Positions 42,617 through 54,488 of a stretch of 63,093 nt of DNA are shown in pieces. The first letter of the stretch is position 1, and every line of letters starts with the position of its first letter. The notes under the pieces were generated by a model, which saw only the letters and a program-made list of their open reading frames with translations, searched no databases and was not told the DNA's origin. The translations under genes were made by a program, and so were the position numbers. Source of the DNA: Calycina herbarum (taxonomy: Eukaryota > Ascomycota > Leotiomycetes > Helotiales > Pezizellaceae); contig LLEY01000261.1 of assembly GCA_001414485.1 (NCBI GenBank), positions 1 to 63,093 of the forward strand, given 5' to 3'.

Positions 42617-43804
42617 GATTGTTCGCCGTTCGCTAGTAGTTGCCGGAAGGGACAAGTTCTCTGATTAGGATATTCTACCAACCTTCCCACAAAATTTTAC
42701 AGAGAGGGAAGAAGAGCACGGAAGTTCGTAGATTCGTCGATCATACAAATTATGAACGCGTACATTTAAGCGAGGAGAACCGGGGTTGATTTTTCTTGGA
42801 TGGTGCGCCCAGATGGGTCCAGAATTTGCCTTCCTTCTCCATTAGGACTGTGCAGGAGGCGATGGCGGGAAGCAATCAATGCAACGGTGTAGCGTGTGGG
42901 GGTTAATCGGAAAAATCGGAAGAAGAGGACAACGGGAAAAGCAGAACGCTGATAAATCCGTACTCGCTTGGTACATGCTAGCGCGCAGGAAATTGATTTG
43001 GCAGCTGATTATACCACCAGTGAGGATGAAGGAAGGCTCTGTAAACACTGGTAATAACATGGTTTACACTCCTTCAACGCCACCCAGAGTACCACATCGT
43101 CCCGATTCTTTCAGATGTTTCACGGGAATAAGAGTTTCCTCTCGCGACTCGAAATTGGAAAATTCTGCAATTTTCGATTTGGTCTGACCACGTCATGAGC
43201 TGCATCTCGATAATTGGCAGGTGCACCTCTCACCAAATTCAATCAAGCTGTGGTGCAAAGCGTTGCAACCAATTGAGGCCCATGAAAGCAGAGGAGTTCA
43301 GCATCTCAGCTCATGCTTAGCGCCCTCTTCGCGGCCAGCATGTCGGCCAGGCGTATCTGCGCCGCTTTCTATGCCGCTGCACTGCACGCTCTTTACATCA
43401 CCGTCCAACTTATTGATCACAAAACAAGGTCTCTGTGCGTGGGGTGATGGGAGGCGGTAAGGATATTATTGAGACGACATCTAGCTGACCCACCCTGAAT
43501 AGAGCAAGGATATTTCCATGGAGTAGGTCACCGGATGGTGTGTTTCTGTTGGCTGTCACCTGTTGTTCATTGCCTGTCCCCCTTTTGCAACCGAGCATTT
43601 CCGATATTTCGGACCACCAACTAAAACATCCATAAGGAAGTGTCAGAACAACCGGGTTTATGTTCACCCATTAGCTCATTCCTCAGCCAACCTTGAACGA
43701 CGGGAAATATTGCCATATCAATATATTCCAGGCTGGATGAAGCTCATCACAAAAGTACTTTACCATTATACATTTCGCAATATTACTGAGCGTTTCCTAC
43801 CACC
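42617..43804. other. Intergenic region, no gene recognised
   Basis: About 1.2 kb before the FHA-kinase gene. Frames are short, overlap on both strands and carry no domain. No repeats seen. Confidence 0.4.
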
Positions 43805-45466
43805 ATGGACGACAGCAACATCATGGTTCGAATCTACCCAGCTTCTGGAGCTCGACTTGCACGAACATGTATCGATATGAATACGAAGCACCCGGGATAT
43901 ATGCCCCCAAAAATCGACGTTCCGGAAGTACCACACAGCGGCCTGCACGACATGTTGCCAAATGAACGAGAGTCAACGGTAGATGCGGTATCATACAATT
44001 ATCTCGACCACGAACCCTTTATCGAGGTGAGCTTCGATCACATTCCCAGCACTCGACATGGACTCAGGCTTGGACGGGACGAGGGGAACGATATCGTTCT
44101 TTTGGGCGTGGAAATCAGTGGATTTCACCTGGCGTTGACCTTTGACGACAACTACTGCCTTGTAGTCCACGATCTGGGGTCTCGAAACGGCACTGAAGTT
44201 ATGTATGAAGGAATCTCTTCAGGGGGCTTTCGGTCCAACTTCCACTGGATTGTTAGCGGGCACAGATTTATATCAGAGAAGGTCACCGGCATCATCGTTG
44301 CACCATCGGAAATGGTGCAATTGCGGCTTGAAATACCAGAACACAATGTTGGGGATGAATCCTATAGGTACAAGGTCGACAGATTCCGCAGGGGAACTGA
44401 GTCAACTTCTATACCCGGCCTGGATGGTATAGGTCTAAACCGAGTCGAAACGCGGGTGCAAACCGGCGTCCATACACCCATTGACACAGCGGCGGACGTG
44501 ACTCTGATTGACGAGGTTGGCGAGGGGACCTTTGGAAAAGTCTACCGCGTGATGAGCGTCATCACTGGAAAGGAGTATGCGCTTAAGAAACCAATTCCTA
44601 GCAAGAGAATTCATGAACAAATGTGGGAGAGAGAGTCTGTTATTCTAGAACGAATCGACCACGTTCGTTCAAACCAATCTAGTCTGAGCTGGCCGTATTC
44701 GCTGACCTACATCTAGAAGCACATTGTTGAATTGCTCAACTCTGGCCCACCTGGGGAATGGCGAGATCCATGGCTACACCTAACATACGTGCCGGGCGGG
44801 TCCATTTTGAAAACTCTTGATTCTGGCCATTGCTTCACCGAGTACGAATGCGCGCAGATCTTTGCGCAGACAGCAGACGCCATCCGCTATCTACACGAAC
44901 AAGACCCGCCCATCGTGCACAGGGACATCAAACCTGAAAACATTATGATTCGAGATCACAACAAAAAGACAGGAGTTTTATTTGTCCTCTTTGCAGATTT
45001 TGGCCTCTCAAACGAGGGACCAGAGTTTATCACAAAAGCCGGTACCGAGCGCTTTCAAGCCCCCGAGTTACTGGTGGCGTCAGAATGGAACCCTTATTCC
45101 CCCATTGTTGATGTCTGGTCGTTGGGCATGACAATGGCTCTCCTCGTACTTCCCCGCCTATTTAACGAGAGATATCACAGCTACGAGAAATTAATAGAAG
45201 AAATAAAGAGTGTGAACGAGAAGATAAACAATGGCTTGTTGGTGGTCGTCATAAAATCAATGTTAGTACCCCAAGCGTTGCGACGTGCGGCCAAGATCTG
45301 TTCCATCGAGGCTGTCCTCTTGCTGCGCATCGCCAAGTGCGCACCCAAACTCTTCGGGGAGATCGGGGAGATGAGGAACGATTTGATATTAAGTAGAGTT
45401 CCTAAGAGACCCCTCTTATTGAGCAGTTCTGGGTCGGCAGACAGCCAGAGGACGACGAAGCGATAA
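43805..45466 (+). CDS. FHA-domain serine/threonine protein kinase
   Basis: Exons 43805-44662 and 44717-45466 flank a 54-nt intron (GTTCGT...CTGAC...CATCTAG) that contains an in-frame stop; splicing joins ERIDH to KHIVELL. 535 residues. The start has a strong CCACCATGG context. FHA domain at about 80-135: LRLGRDEGND, the Ser and His of S-x2-H, HDLGSRNGT. Kinase from about 235: GEGTFGKVY, ALKK, HRDIKPEN at 354-361, DFG at 380-382, GTERFQAPEL and DVWSLG. All core catalytic residues are present, so activity is expected. This FHA-before-kinase order is that of Rad53/Chk2-like kinases, where FHA binds phosphothreonine; a checkpoint role is only a guess. The C-lobe end is diverged and short. Confidence 0.88.
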
Positions 45467-45616
45467 GACTTGCAGGACGTATTGATAGAGAATTTTAATT
45501 CCATGTTGACCAAATGCAAGATTCCTTGTCACGTGTCGTGTTGGCTCTCCTATTTAAGAGGCGCAGGTGCCTAAAGTTTTCAAACATTCCAAAAATACCG
45601 TCACCCACCATTCATT

Positions 45617-46884
45617 ATGTTTAGACAAAATACAACGACACACCTACCCACACAAAATTCGATTTCAACCGGCGAGTTTATGTCTCTTGGTCCAGATCAA
45701 CAGGCCCATTTTTTAAAGAACAATTACAGCAACGAAGATGGCAACTTGAACGTCGGAAACCTTACAGGCTGGGGGGACATGTCCCCCGCCACGAGGAACC
45801 AACTCGCTGGAAAGTTGCTGTGCGTCCGTCCTAACCAGTTCTTGTAGCTCGTCTCACCATTGATTAATTTAGAGCTGCGGCCTCTCGCACCACAAGTGCT
45901 GTGGACCCTGCTGCCCTCTCTGCGCGTCTGGCACAACTCACCCCGGATCTCTCGAGATCTTCGACCGTCGAGCCTGCTGAGGACACAAGCAGGTATGAGA
46001 CCAGCTGTTACCACGACCTTATTGAGGACGGTGGCAGGCCTCTGGTAACCATCGATAGTCCTCCACCGGGTTCTTATAATCAGGCCCCAAATCGCCAATT
46101 GTTGCAACCGTGGGCAACCACCTCACTCACGTCAGCCCCGCAACATTTCGACACTTTCTCGAAGCAGCTATATCGATGGTGTATCTTTCGAGGATGTCAA
46201 CGGGCAAGCAGAGGGCAGTCTTCAACGTTTCTAGAATATTTCGATCAGAAGGCTCGCGAATTGCGGAGGGAAGGCGCCGGCGCCGAAAGCATGGCCCACC
46301 CTCTCGTCAAACAAGCAATAAAAATCCAATGGGACAGGGAAGAGCGAAGGTCCCTGTCAGACGACCCGGACATATTTTCCCGCTACATTGAATCGACAAA
46401 TGAACTGCTTCGAGATAATGGGTTCACGCAGTCCTTTAAACTACTGGAGTTTCCCAAGAAGCAAAACAAATGGACCACGTTCGTCGAATATCTCGCGTTT
46501 GAATTGTCACAACTTGGCGGTCTTGTCCTGCTCGCCAACGAACTGCAATCCACCGAGAAGTTGCAGGCAGCCAAGGCTAAAGTAGACGAGCAGCAAAGGC
46601 TGGTTGACTGGGTGGGGTCTGAAATACGAAAGATAGAGGCAGAGCGGAGGTTTATTGGCAAGAGTAGTACTTTGGTAGGGAGCAAGAAAAGAAGGTTGGC
46701 AGATGATGTGGATAGCGAGACTGGCGGGAGCAAGGCGGAGACTGAGAAAGCGACCGGCCCGATGGCCACAAGCAAGAAAAGACAGAAGCGAGCGGGCGAG
46801 GCTTTAAGCATCGTACAGCAACAGCGACTGGCAACACTTCGCCCGAGAGTGAATGGGAAAGTTGAGGGGGTCAAGGGGACATAG
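45617..46884 (+). CDS. Orphan nuclear-type protein with bipartite basic C-terminus
   Basis: Exons 45617-45819 and 45873-46884 join over a 53-nt intron (GTGCGT...TTAATTTAG), 404 residues. Segments: Thr/Asn-rich N-terminus, a helical middle (FDTFSKQLYRWCIFRGC, YFDQKARELRREG, IKIQWDREERRSL, WTTFVEYLAFELSQL), a coiled-coil stretch (KLQAAKAKVDEQQRLVDWV) and two basic clusters (GSKKRRLADD, TSKKRQKRAG) that look like nuclear localisation signals. No known domain. CTATTTAAG at 45549 may be its TATA element. It is 150 bp downstream of the kinase on the same strand. Confidence 0.65.
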
Positions 46885-47116
46885 ATGCCGAAGTCTGACC
46901 TGGAAAGATATACACTGACGAATTGACTTTGATTTATCCTAACACCTCTCTGTGACCTGTTCAATCAACCTGTTCCCTACAACCCATACCAGACCAGATA
47001 CAACACACTCCCTTCGACGAAATAGAAATATCTTTACCCGTTCCACGCTGTAACAATTTGCTCAAGTTTTTGCAACACATCAGTAACATGTGAAGGTGAT
47101 AATTTTTCAACAATTT

Positions 47117-48549
47117 TTAACAACGAGAATAAAATTTCGAATTCGGGCATCTGACCTGGACGCAACTTCTGGAGCGCTCTGTGGTACTCGCGCGCCTTCT
47201 ACCTTCAAGTAGATGTGCCGCCTTGTGTGTAAATTTGCCATCGAATATAGAGACAGCCCATTTAGGACATCCAGTAGCAGAAGGCTCCTTAGGACGGGAC
47301 CTGTGAGCTTCGAATTCTTTTACCACGGCCTTGTAGATATCATCGTATAGCGGGTTGAAATCGGCTTCTCTCCAGATATCTCTGTTGGAGAGAATGGTCC
47401 TGATAGCTTCCAGGTCGTTTACTGGCAGCCCGAAACTTGCCAGAGAGGCAACAAAGACTGTAAGGTTGTGCGAGGGCGTCAGGAAGTCAGATACAATCTT
47501 GAAAATTGATCGCTGCCGAGTTGGGACCCCTTCGTCCTGAAAACCAACAACATCGGGAGCGAAAATAGCTGAGATGACAAGTGAGGCTAGAAAACGCTTG
47601 CTGCAGCAGCCCATGCTTTCGAACTGACGATACAGAAATCTGGCGGAGGCTTCATCGTTGACAGTTTGACGGAGACCTGGATCTTCTTGTTCCTTCTCAC
47701 CCGCGGATATGCGTATAGCTCGAATGTCGATACAGCTAAACCTTGTCAGTACCTCCCCTTCTCGGCTAGTCAGCCACTTACTAGAACCATTCAGATTGCT
47801 CCACCGCCCACCAACTCTGGGACCCAACTCGAAGGACGGTCATGGCAGCATAGCGGAGCCAATCCCAGCGTTTATGATGTGGCTCGCGTGGTTTCTTGGT
47901 ATTTCTTGCTCTTAACTTTATAGTCGGGCCACCATATGACGACTCCCACTCCCCCTTGGGACCGACCATGACAAAATGAAAGCTGAAGAACTCATTTTCG
48001 GGGCATATCTCTCCTGCAGATGACTGACAACAGCTCACACAATGCATAGAGTCAGATTCTATGTCTGCCGCGTTGTTGTATGACACTTTACCTGCATAGG
48101 GATATCCCGGTCAGTTGGGAATCTACCCGCATCGATTTACAATGAAACAGGAAAATGGGAGTTCGCAATCCAGACATAATTCACTTACTAACGATGATTG
48201 TATCACTAAATTTGGATTTCTTGGTCGCAGAAACGTCGACGGTCTCACCATCGTCCTCAACAAGGCTCCTCTTCTTGGTTCGAGATTGCGTGTCGCCATC
48301 ACCCTCACTACATCTGTGAAGGTAAGTACAAGAAAAATCGACAAGGTGGTTTCTAACTTACAAGGTCATAGTATCTGATCTTCCGTCAGAAAGTACAACC
48401 TCGTCCTCGTTCGCTTCGGCCTGTGTGTCATCGTTCCTGAGATCCTCATGGTTGCGTGTAAGTTCGGCGGGAGGGTCTGGCGAATTTTCATCCTCTTCCG
48501 AGTCTGAGGACATCGACATTAACCCGTCGGCGTCGATCTCGGTGAACAT
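47117..48549 (-). CDS. Orphan four-exon protein with acidic N-terminus
   Basis: Minus-strand exons 48549-48362, 48313-48189, 48091-47782 and 47735-47117; all introns have GTAAGT donors and CTGAC-type or CAG acceptors and the frame is kept, giving 413 residues. The N-terminus is very acidic (MSSDSEEDENSPDPP), followed by basic patches (RTKKRSL, ATKKSKF). Residues about 110-210 contain a small Cys group (CVSCCQSS, EICPENEF) and VMVGPKGEWESSYGG, a strand-rich module. The C-terminal 200 residues are helical (RFLYRQFESMG, FKIVSDFLTP, LYDDIYKAVVKEFEAH). No family recognised. Confidence 0.65.
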
Positions 48550-49584
48550 GATGCAATATGCTCCTTCAAAGAATGAATTGTAGATGAACGTTTGAACTCC
48601 ATGCTTGCGCGTTTCTTGCTTGGGTATTTGGATGTCCTTAGGTATTCAAGATCATGCACGCCAAGACGCTAATTTGCGCTAGCCGATCTCCCCGCTCTTC
48701 CCGCTTCTACCTTTCTCGCCAGGTTTTGCACGCCTTGCAACGACAAAATGCAAATTCAACTTGGCCCTTTGAGTTCCGTAAAAACGGTGCGGGAGGAGTT
48801 GGTCCAGATAAGCGGACGGGGGGAGTGGAATCAGAAAGACTACTGGAATTTCTTTCTTGTGAGTGCAGAGCTCTAACGCGATGAGATGACGACAACAATC
48901 GTAGCTGATCCCTTTCGCAAACTACTAGCACGGTCGACGAGCACTCTTTGATTCGGCATACGATAGTATTGAGGACAAGAATTGGCTCAATCCATCAACA
49001 GCTCGTCTTGTTGATGCGCATTTTGCTGAACGAGCCACCGAATACTGGGGCCGCCCGGGAGACAGCTGGGTTCTCCAAGGTAGCTGGATCACGGACCGAC
49101 AGGATATCATGTCATGGATGCGGGTTTCTTACTGGAAGCATAGTAAGCCAAAGAGGGATGCAAACAGTAGGTCTCCCCTTGTCTCTTCCGCTACAACCAA
49201 CATTTCTTATCTCTCATTGTGTCATAATTGGCTAAATTGTTAAACAGGAAGTGGTCGTGGCAACGGACAGGAAGGTGGTAACGAGGGAGGGGGGAGCATG
49301 AAGACCGATACAGCGACGCCTGCATCACAAAATCAACTATGGGGGGACGTGGTAGGAATATCTTCTCCTCAAAAGTGAGGAGAAGTTTGACACCGCGTTG
49401 AATTTTGACCAAAACTATATTCCTTCTCCGCTTCCTGCATCTACCGTCCCATGTCATCCCCTCCTTCAAAGTTGAGTGCTTTCCCGCCACGATTATACTA
49501 GGTCCCACACCCATCAAGCGCCACCTAACAAGGTGGCCATCGTGAACAACAGCTTTTCGTTTCAATTATGGCGCGTCCAAATCC
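48550..49584. other. Intergenic region, no gene recognised
   Basis: About 1 kb with short frames only. Nothing convincing on either strand. Confidence 0.4.
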
Positions 49585-49770
49585 CTATCTTCCGCCATTA
49601 TTGGCCCGATTCTGGCATGGTGGGCACGGGAAGTTCTGTGACCATGATTGCTTGAGAACTTTTACCCCAAAGCATTGGTGATAGGGATCTGTGCGGGCAA
49701 AATGACAGTAAGAGAGTAGGCGGCTCGTGGCATGACCGCAGGTGAATTGAAACTCTTCCCAGTCGCACAT
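49585..49770 (-). CDS. Small Cys/His-rich protein, MC-x9-CGH type (copy 2)
   Basis: 61 residues, differing at only a handful of positions from 17643-17828, with similarity at DNA level including the sequence past the stop. Key residues are identical: MC, CGH, YCHF, YHQC, CPPC. The conservation of all Cys/His while DNA has drifted suggests a constrained small zinc-binding protein. It is close to the orphan gene at 50452-51070. Confidence 0.5.
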   Translation of the reverse strand: MCDWEEFQFTCGHATSRLLSYCHFARTDPYHQCFGVKVLKQSWSQNFPCPPCQNRANNGGR

Positions 49771-50451
49771 CGTGGAGTTGTTGACGGAGATGATTGGTAA
49801 AATGTCGTTTGCGTCTTGGGTTTGGTTGGTCTACACGGAGTTGGGCCATTAGCTCATGGGAAGATATCTGGAGGACATTACTCGCCACAAAATGCTTCTT
49901 GTCTCCTGTTTCTTGCTTGTTGCTTCCTCTCTCTGCTTCTTTTCTTTGATTGGGATCTAATCCTTCTTGACATCCAAGGTTGGGATTCTGGGGCAACAAA
50001 AGGGGGCAATGCCACTGAGGTTCTCCAGAACTCGGCATGTATTTCCGAATGGTCATAATGGCAGCCCGAGTTGTACCAAGGACGCTGCAACTACACGAAG
50101 AATGAAAGTGGAGATACCGCGGGCAGTAACACTTCCGGGATCTTCGCATCAAAGTGCAAACTATACTTTTTTTTAGAAACTGTTTTCCAGAAGCGACCCT
50201 TGGCCGATTCGGACTACGATGATATTTTGGCTGCCAATCAGCTCCATCTCCCCAGAGCGCGTTTACCCGGTCACCCACACTTGCTGCAGCTGGTGGAACG
50301 AAGGTAAGGGGCACATGGGCCAATAGCCTATCCCTAAAATGCTACCACCTGAGATTGTTTCTCGATTTGTGACAAGTAAATACAGACACGGCATAAAAAG
50401 AGCGTGGGGTTGTATGAGGAGATTTGTGCCTCCTTGCACCAGAAACATTTT

Positions 50452-51070
50452 TCATAATTCCCAAACTACTGCGAAGCATCGTATCAGGCCAACCCCCGTA
50501 ATTCCCGATACCCGATTGACTGGAGGATTTTCAACTGTTCGGAAAGTGGAGGGGGACAATCGCAGAGACGGTGAATCTGTCTGGAATTAGATTGGCCCAG
50601 TCATTGAAGTTATCACGTACCTTGAAACTCTGTGTTTCTTTTGTGGCAGCAACCTCGCGGGACATCCCCCCAGACCCCTTTTCAAGAAATAGCCGAACCA
50701 CAATGCAGAATTCTCCATTCCATAGAAAGTCGACTTTGAGAACTTGACTCCTGGAAAGGAGTTTAGGTTTTTTACTTTCAGATGGTCGACTTGCTAGGGC
50801 ATTGTCGGGGATGTCCGAGAGTCCAGGTTCTTTGCTTTTGGATGGTGCAGTGATGTATTCGATGGTATCGCTCATTGTTTTGAAGTGAAGAGGCTTTTCT
50901 GGCCCCTCGGACTGTCGCGCTGCTAGGTGTATTATGGCATCGTGAGCTTCGTCGGGAACGTCCGAGATTATGTCAAGCGGGAGCTCAACATAGCAGCAAC
51001 GAATTGATAGAGGCTTGATTTCGATACGAATCATGATTGATGACAATGGGATTGAATTCTGGTTAAACAT
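50452..51070 (-). CDS. Orphan two-exon protein
   Basis: Minus-strand exons 51070-50621 and 50580-50452, intron of 40 nt (GTACGT...CTAATTCCAG), 192 residues. N-terminus is hydrophobic-basic, residues 40-100 contain a loose repeat (TAPSKSKEPGLSDIPD, then RPSESKKPKLLS), and the end is a strand-rich segment (LKVDFLWNGEFCIVVRLFLE). If the intron is not removed the frame still ends after 179 residues. No family recognised. The intron sequence resembles that of 20450-21503, hinting that the two genes are distant relatives. Confidence 0.45.
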
Positions 51071-51399
51071 TCAAGTCGATCCTTTTATCTTTAAATGGTT
51101 CCACAATGATCGATGTGCACGCACGTACTCGAATCCGTACAAGGAAGGCTACTGATGGTGGCACTTTCTCACATTTTACCCACCCACTGGTTTTGCCTCC
51201 TTTCCGCCATCAGCTCCCCACCAACTTGGATGTTTCCCATGATCTTGAGTTGTTACTTTCAAATGCGCATCATCGGGTCTCTCTTGCACCCCCTCTTGCA
51301 TCCTTTACAATAAAGTTACGAAGAGGCTTGTGTTGAGGCTTTTCATATCTAAAGTACATTAGTTTTGAAATGCAGAGACAGATACAGCTGACAAAGGAC

Positions 51400-52947
51400 T
51401 CACTCCATAATCAAGATTGTTCTCTCCGCAAAAACCCGCAACAGCGTAGCCTGCAGCGAGCTTTCATCTTCCCCCTGAAGAACCCCAATCCCTCCATCCA
51501 GTATCCAGACAGGATATCCCCAGATGATGAGCTGCACTAAATTCAGTCGCCTTCGCTCTTCTTTTGTAAAAGTAGAGATGTCTGACTGATACCCGTGTTC
51601 AGATCTTGAAACTTTTTCATGAATGTTCACCAGCTGGCACGTAGCATAGACAATTTCCTCGCCTCCGATCCAGCGCCTATGACCTAGTGTTGCAAAAGCG
51701 TATGCGGTGACCCCCTCTTTTAAGTAGTCGTCAACGAGTAACCCAATCTGTTGTCTGGCAAGCTGAGGATACCCCAAGGAGATTATGATGTCTTGTGGAA
51801 GTCCCAAGGACACCACGTCTCGACTCTGTATTATGCGCTCCCGATCAACAAGGCCTAGCCCTGTGATATACTGATGGAATGGTATCTGGCGGGGGCGAAG
51901 AGTTTGCTTGCAACGTTTGCTGCGTTTTGAAACGTATATAAACCGGGAAAATACGTTCGTTGTTCAATCTCGCTTGTTGAAAGGTTGTAACAGAGGCTAG
52001 GAGTTTCTCAAATTGCCCTCTTATATGTAATAACTGCGAGAATAATACAATATAAGATGAGTAATTTGTCTTCAAATAGTCCATAAGGGGCCCGGAAGAG
52101 TCGAAAATAAGGTGTAGTCCGAGCTTTTGAAGGCTTATATATACTTCATTCGATCCCAGGGCTGTTTCGTACTCATCGTGCGTTTCCCGAAATTTCTGTA
52201 TATACTCATATGATCCATATGAGTTGATTCTCTTTAGGTTGGCAAGAAGGTCTTTCCTAGTAGACATTAGTACTTCTGTCTTTCTTAATTATCATAAACC
52301 TACAAGGCCGTATCTCTCTCTCGTTTGTTGTGAATAACCGCTCGGTTTCGGGATTCCAGGAATCTTGCCATGAAGAAGCTATAACCAAAGCATATAACAA
52401 CTATAATCAAAATCACAATACATAGTATTTTTCCAAGAGATTTCCAAGTCGAATACACGACCCAAAGTACATCAATTATGAAAGGCAACCACGTAAACAA
52501 TATTTCCCCTAAACAAACAATGAGAGAACCGCTCTTGTTAACTTCAGAAAGGAAAGCCCCTGATTGGAAGTGTTCAATGCGTTCAGGGGAATCAAGCGCT
52601 GCTGCAACAAGCTCCTCTGAGATTCTCCTCCCCGACCAGCGCTTTACTTCTCTCCATAACTGCCTAACAATCTCCCCGCAAACTAAATTAATAAACTCGC
52701 AAAGAAAATACAACGAGATACGAAGAGTGAGAGCTTGTGGTTGAAGGGCATTGAATACTCTCTGGGCCAACGAGAATAAAAAACATAGGTATATATAATA
52801 ATCCAAAATGCCCTGTTCCTGTGGCCATAGAAATTGCCATGACATGTAAAGTTGTTGTAGGAAGGTAGGAACTGAAGAGCGAGGATGGGGTGAGTGCGAA
52901 TTGGTCTGTGAGTTTAAAAGCATCGAACTCTCATTAATTAGAGTCAT
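51400..52947 (-). CDS. Degenerate ABC transporter lacking Walker A (right copy)
   Basis: Minus-strand exon 1 52947-52304, a 47-nt intron (GTAGGT, TACTAAT branch, CTACTAG), exon 2 52256-51944, a possible 37-nt intron, exon 3 51906-51400; about 487 residues. If the short intron is not real, a 1-nt frameshift splits the gene. Four or more membrane segments (YYIYLCFLFSLAQRVF, FTWLPFIIDVLWVVYS, ILCIVILIIVVICFGY) and the loop RERDTAL..LANLKRINSYGSYEY match the membrane domain of HMT1/ABCB-type half transporters. The nucleotide-binding part is recognisable: LPQDIII (Q-loop), LVNIHEKVSRSEHGYQSDI, TKEERRRL where LSGGE belongs, and VWILDGGIG where ILDEATS belongs. Walker A is absent and the Walker B Glu is replaced, so ATP hydrolysis is unlikely. 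It ends at TILIME, before the H-loop. Confidence 0.7.
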
Positions 52948-54275
52948 TTTTAAGCATTGAAATTGAGTAGAGACAGGAGATTAGAGAGAGTTCATACTTT
53001 GCAAAATTCATTGCAAGTGCCGATGCATATGTGACAGTGCAGCAAGCAGTTTTTCATTGGGTATTGCAAATTCTAGAATTCGTTGCAAGAAAACACAACA
53101 TCAACGCCCACGTAAGTATGAAATTTCTCATTACTCAACCAAAGTACCATGAGAATGTCAATAATGAGGGGTTAACCGAGCACAAAAGCCTTTCGAGCTT
53201 CGCGAGCCTTGCGAGCCCAAAGTCCTTTCTCTTGATACCAAGCACTGATAACCCGAGGAGTTGCGAATAGTGACAATTAGGTGCCTTTAGCACCGCTTCC
53301 TGACTTTGATTTATAAGCTTCTCGATGCGGTTAGCTCTTGATGTAAGTGGTTTGGTCCTTCCAAAACAGCCTCTCATGCAAGAACCTTAGTACAGACAGA
53401 GTAGCGGTATGCAGTTCTTCTCTTTCGTATTGGACGGTTGCAACCACCTGTCCAATGGTATCGCCACTCACAATTTCCCAACCATAGCCAAAATGGTGGT
53501 ACATCGTAAGAAAAGGTTCTGTCTCCGGATCATGGGACTCCCCGCTCGATGTCACACCGGCTGACCGGGTGTTCGACATCACCCCCTTGCTTTCAGATCA
53601 CTCTGGCATCAATTATATTACGTCAGTCCTCGGGTGGTATCCCGAGCATCCCATGCCTTCCAATCTCAACAAATCGCCCTTCTGAGACGCATTGTAACAC
53701 CTAGAGATTTATGAGCCAAAACACCACTGCTCAGAAACCTCTCTCTCTTGGTTTCTCTGGCTCAAGCAGTTATTCTTCCTGTTCAAACTGCCTGTCATCG
53801 CCGTCACCGAAGCGTGAGACCAGGAAAATAATGCCAGAAACCACATGTTTGGGGAGTTGCGAAATTTGGGGACCCGTTCGTTCTTGGCTTTTCATTCCTC
53901 ACGCTGAAAGTTTTCTTGAGGTGGAATTCTGTTTGAATTGCAATTCACTACTTTCTAGTCTATCAAACGAACATCTCCCCACATAATTTCAACATTGACT
54001 TTCACCGACCTTTGAATACAAAAAACCAAATGGAAACACGTATACGGTTGACTCAATGCGGGTACCTCTGTTCTCCTCGACAATCACCTAGGCCATTCTT
54101 CTAACCTGTCAACAGTTAATACTAATCAACAACCCAAAGCCTTTGAAGACTCTACGTACCTGATGGGGCCTACGCCCCAATAATTATTGCGCTGAGCCAT
54201 GTTGGTGGGCGACAATTACCTAGAAGAGCAGTGTAAGTATGGTGTTTCGTATTTAGACATATCAGTGCCACAGAA
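52948..54275. other. Intergenic region, weak frames only
   Basis: About 1.3 kb. A 91-residue frame at 53711-53986 (Ser-rich start, CSNCLSS and CLNCNS pairs) could be a small Cys protein, but splicing and homologues are not evident. Otherwise nothing recognised. Confidence 0.35.
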
Positions 54276-54488
54276 TCATGATGTAAAGACAGGAGAAGCT
54301 AACCACAATTGATTTGCAGTTAGCTTGATGTTCAGTTGGTCTCGAAGAGAAGAGGGCACGAACTGATATTCAATTGCAACTACCGACGGTGGACAACGTA
54401 TATGAGTGGTTTTGTAGGTAATGCACCAAGCTCGAACAGTCCATCTGCAATGCCCACACTTGAAATTAATCTGGGTATAATTGCACAT
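54276..54488 (-). CDS. Small Cys-rich protein, MC-x8-CGH type (third relative)
   Basis: ATG at 54488 gives 70 residues: MCNYTQINFKCGHCRWTVRA, then WCITYKTTHIRCPPSVV. The MC...CGH...C...T..RC pattern is shared with the proteins at 17.6 and 49.6 kb and with many small fungal proteins. The longer open frame upstream (to 54731) has no such signal, so this start is preferred. Confidence 0.45.
   Translation of the reverse strand: MCNYTQINFKCGHCRWTVRAWCITYKTTHIRCPPSVVAIEYQFVPSSLRDQLNIKLTANQLWLASPVFTS

Noticed and set aside
49598..50323. 241-codon minus frame
   Set aside because: It overlaps the well-supported Cys-rich gene in another frame and has no domain or sensible composition.
51845..52267. 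Separate gene starting with MSTRKDLL between the membrane and nucleotide-binding parts
   Set aside because: That ATG lies inside a consensus intron; splicing joins the flanking frames into one ABC-like gene, and the left copy supports this.
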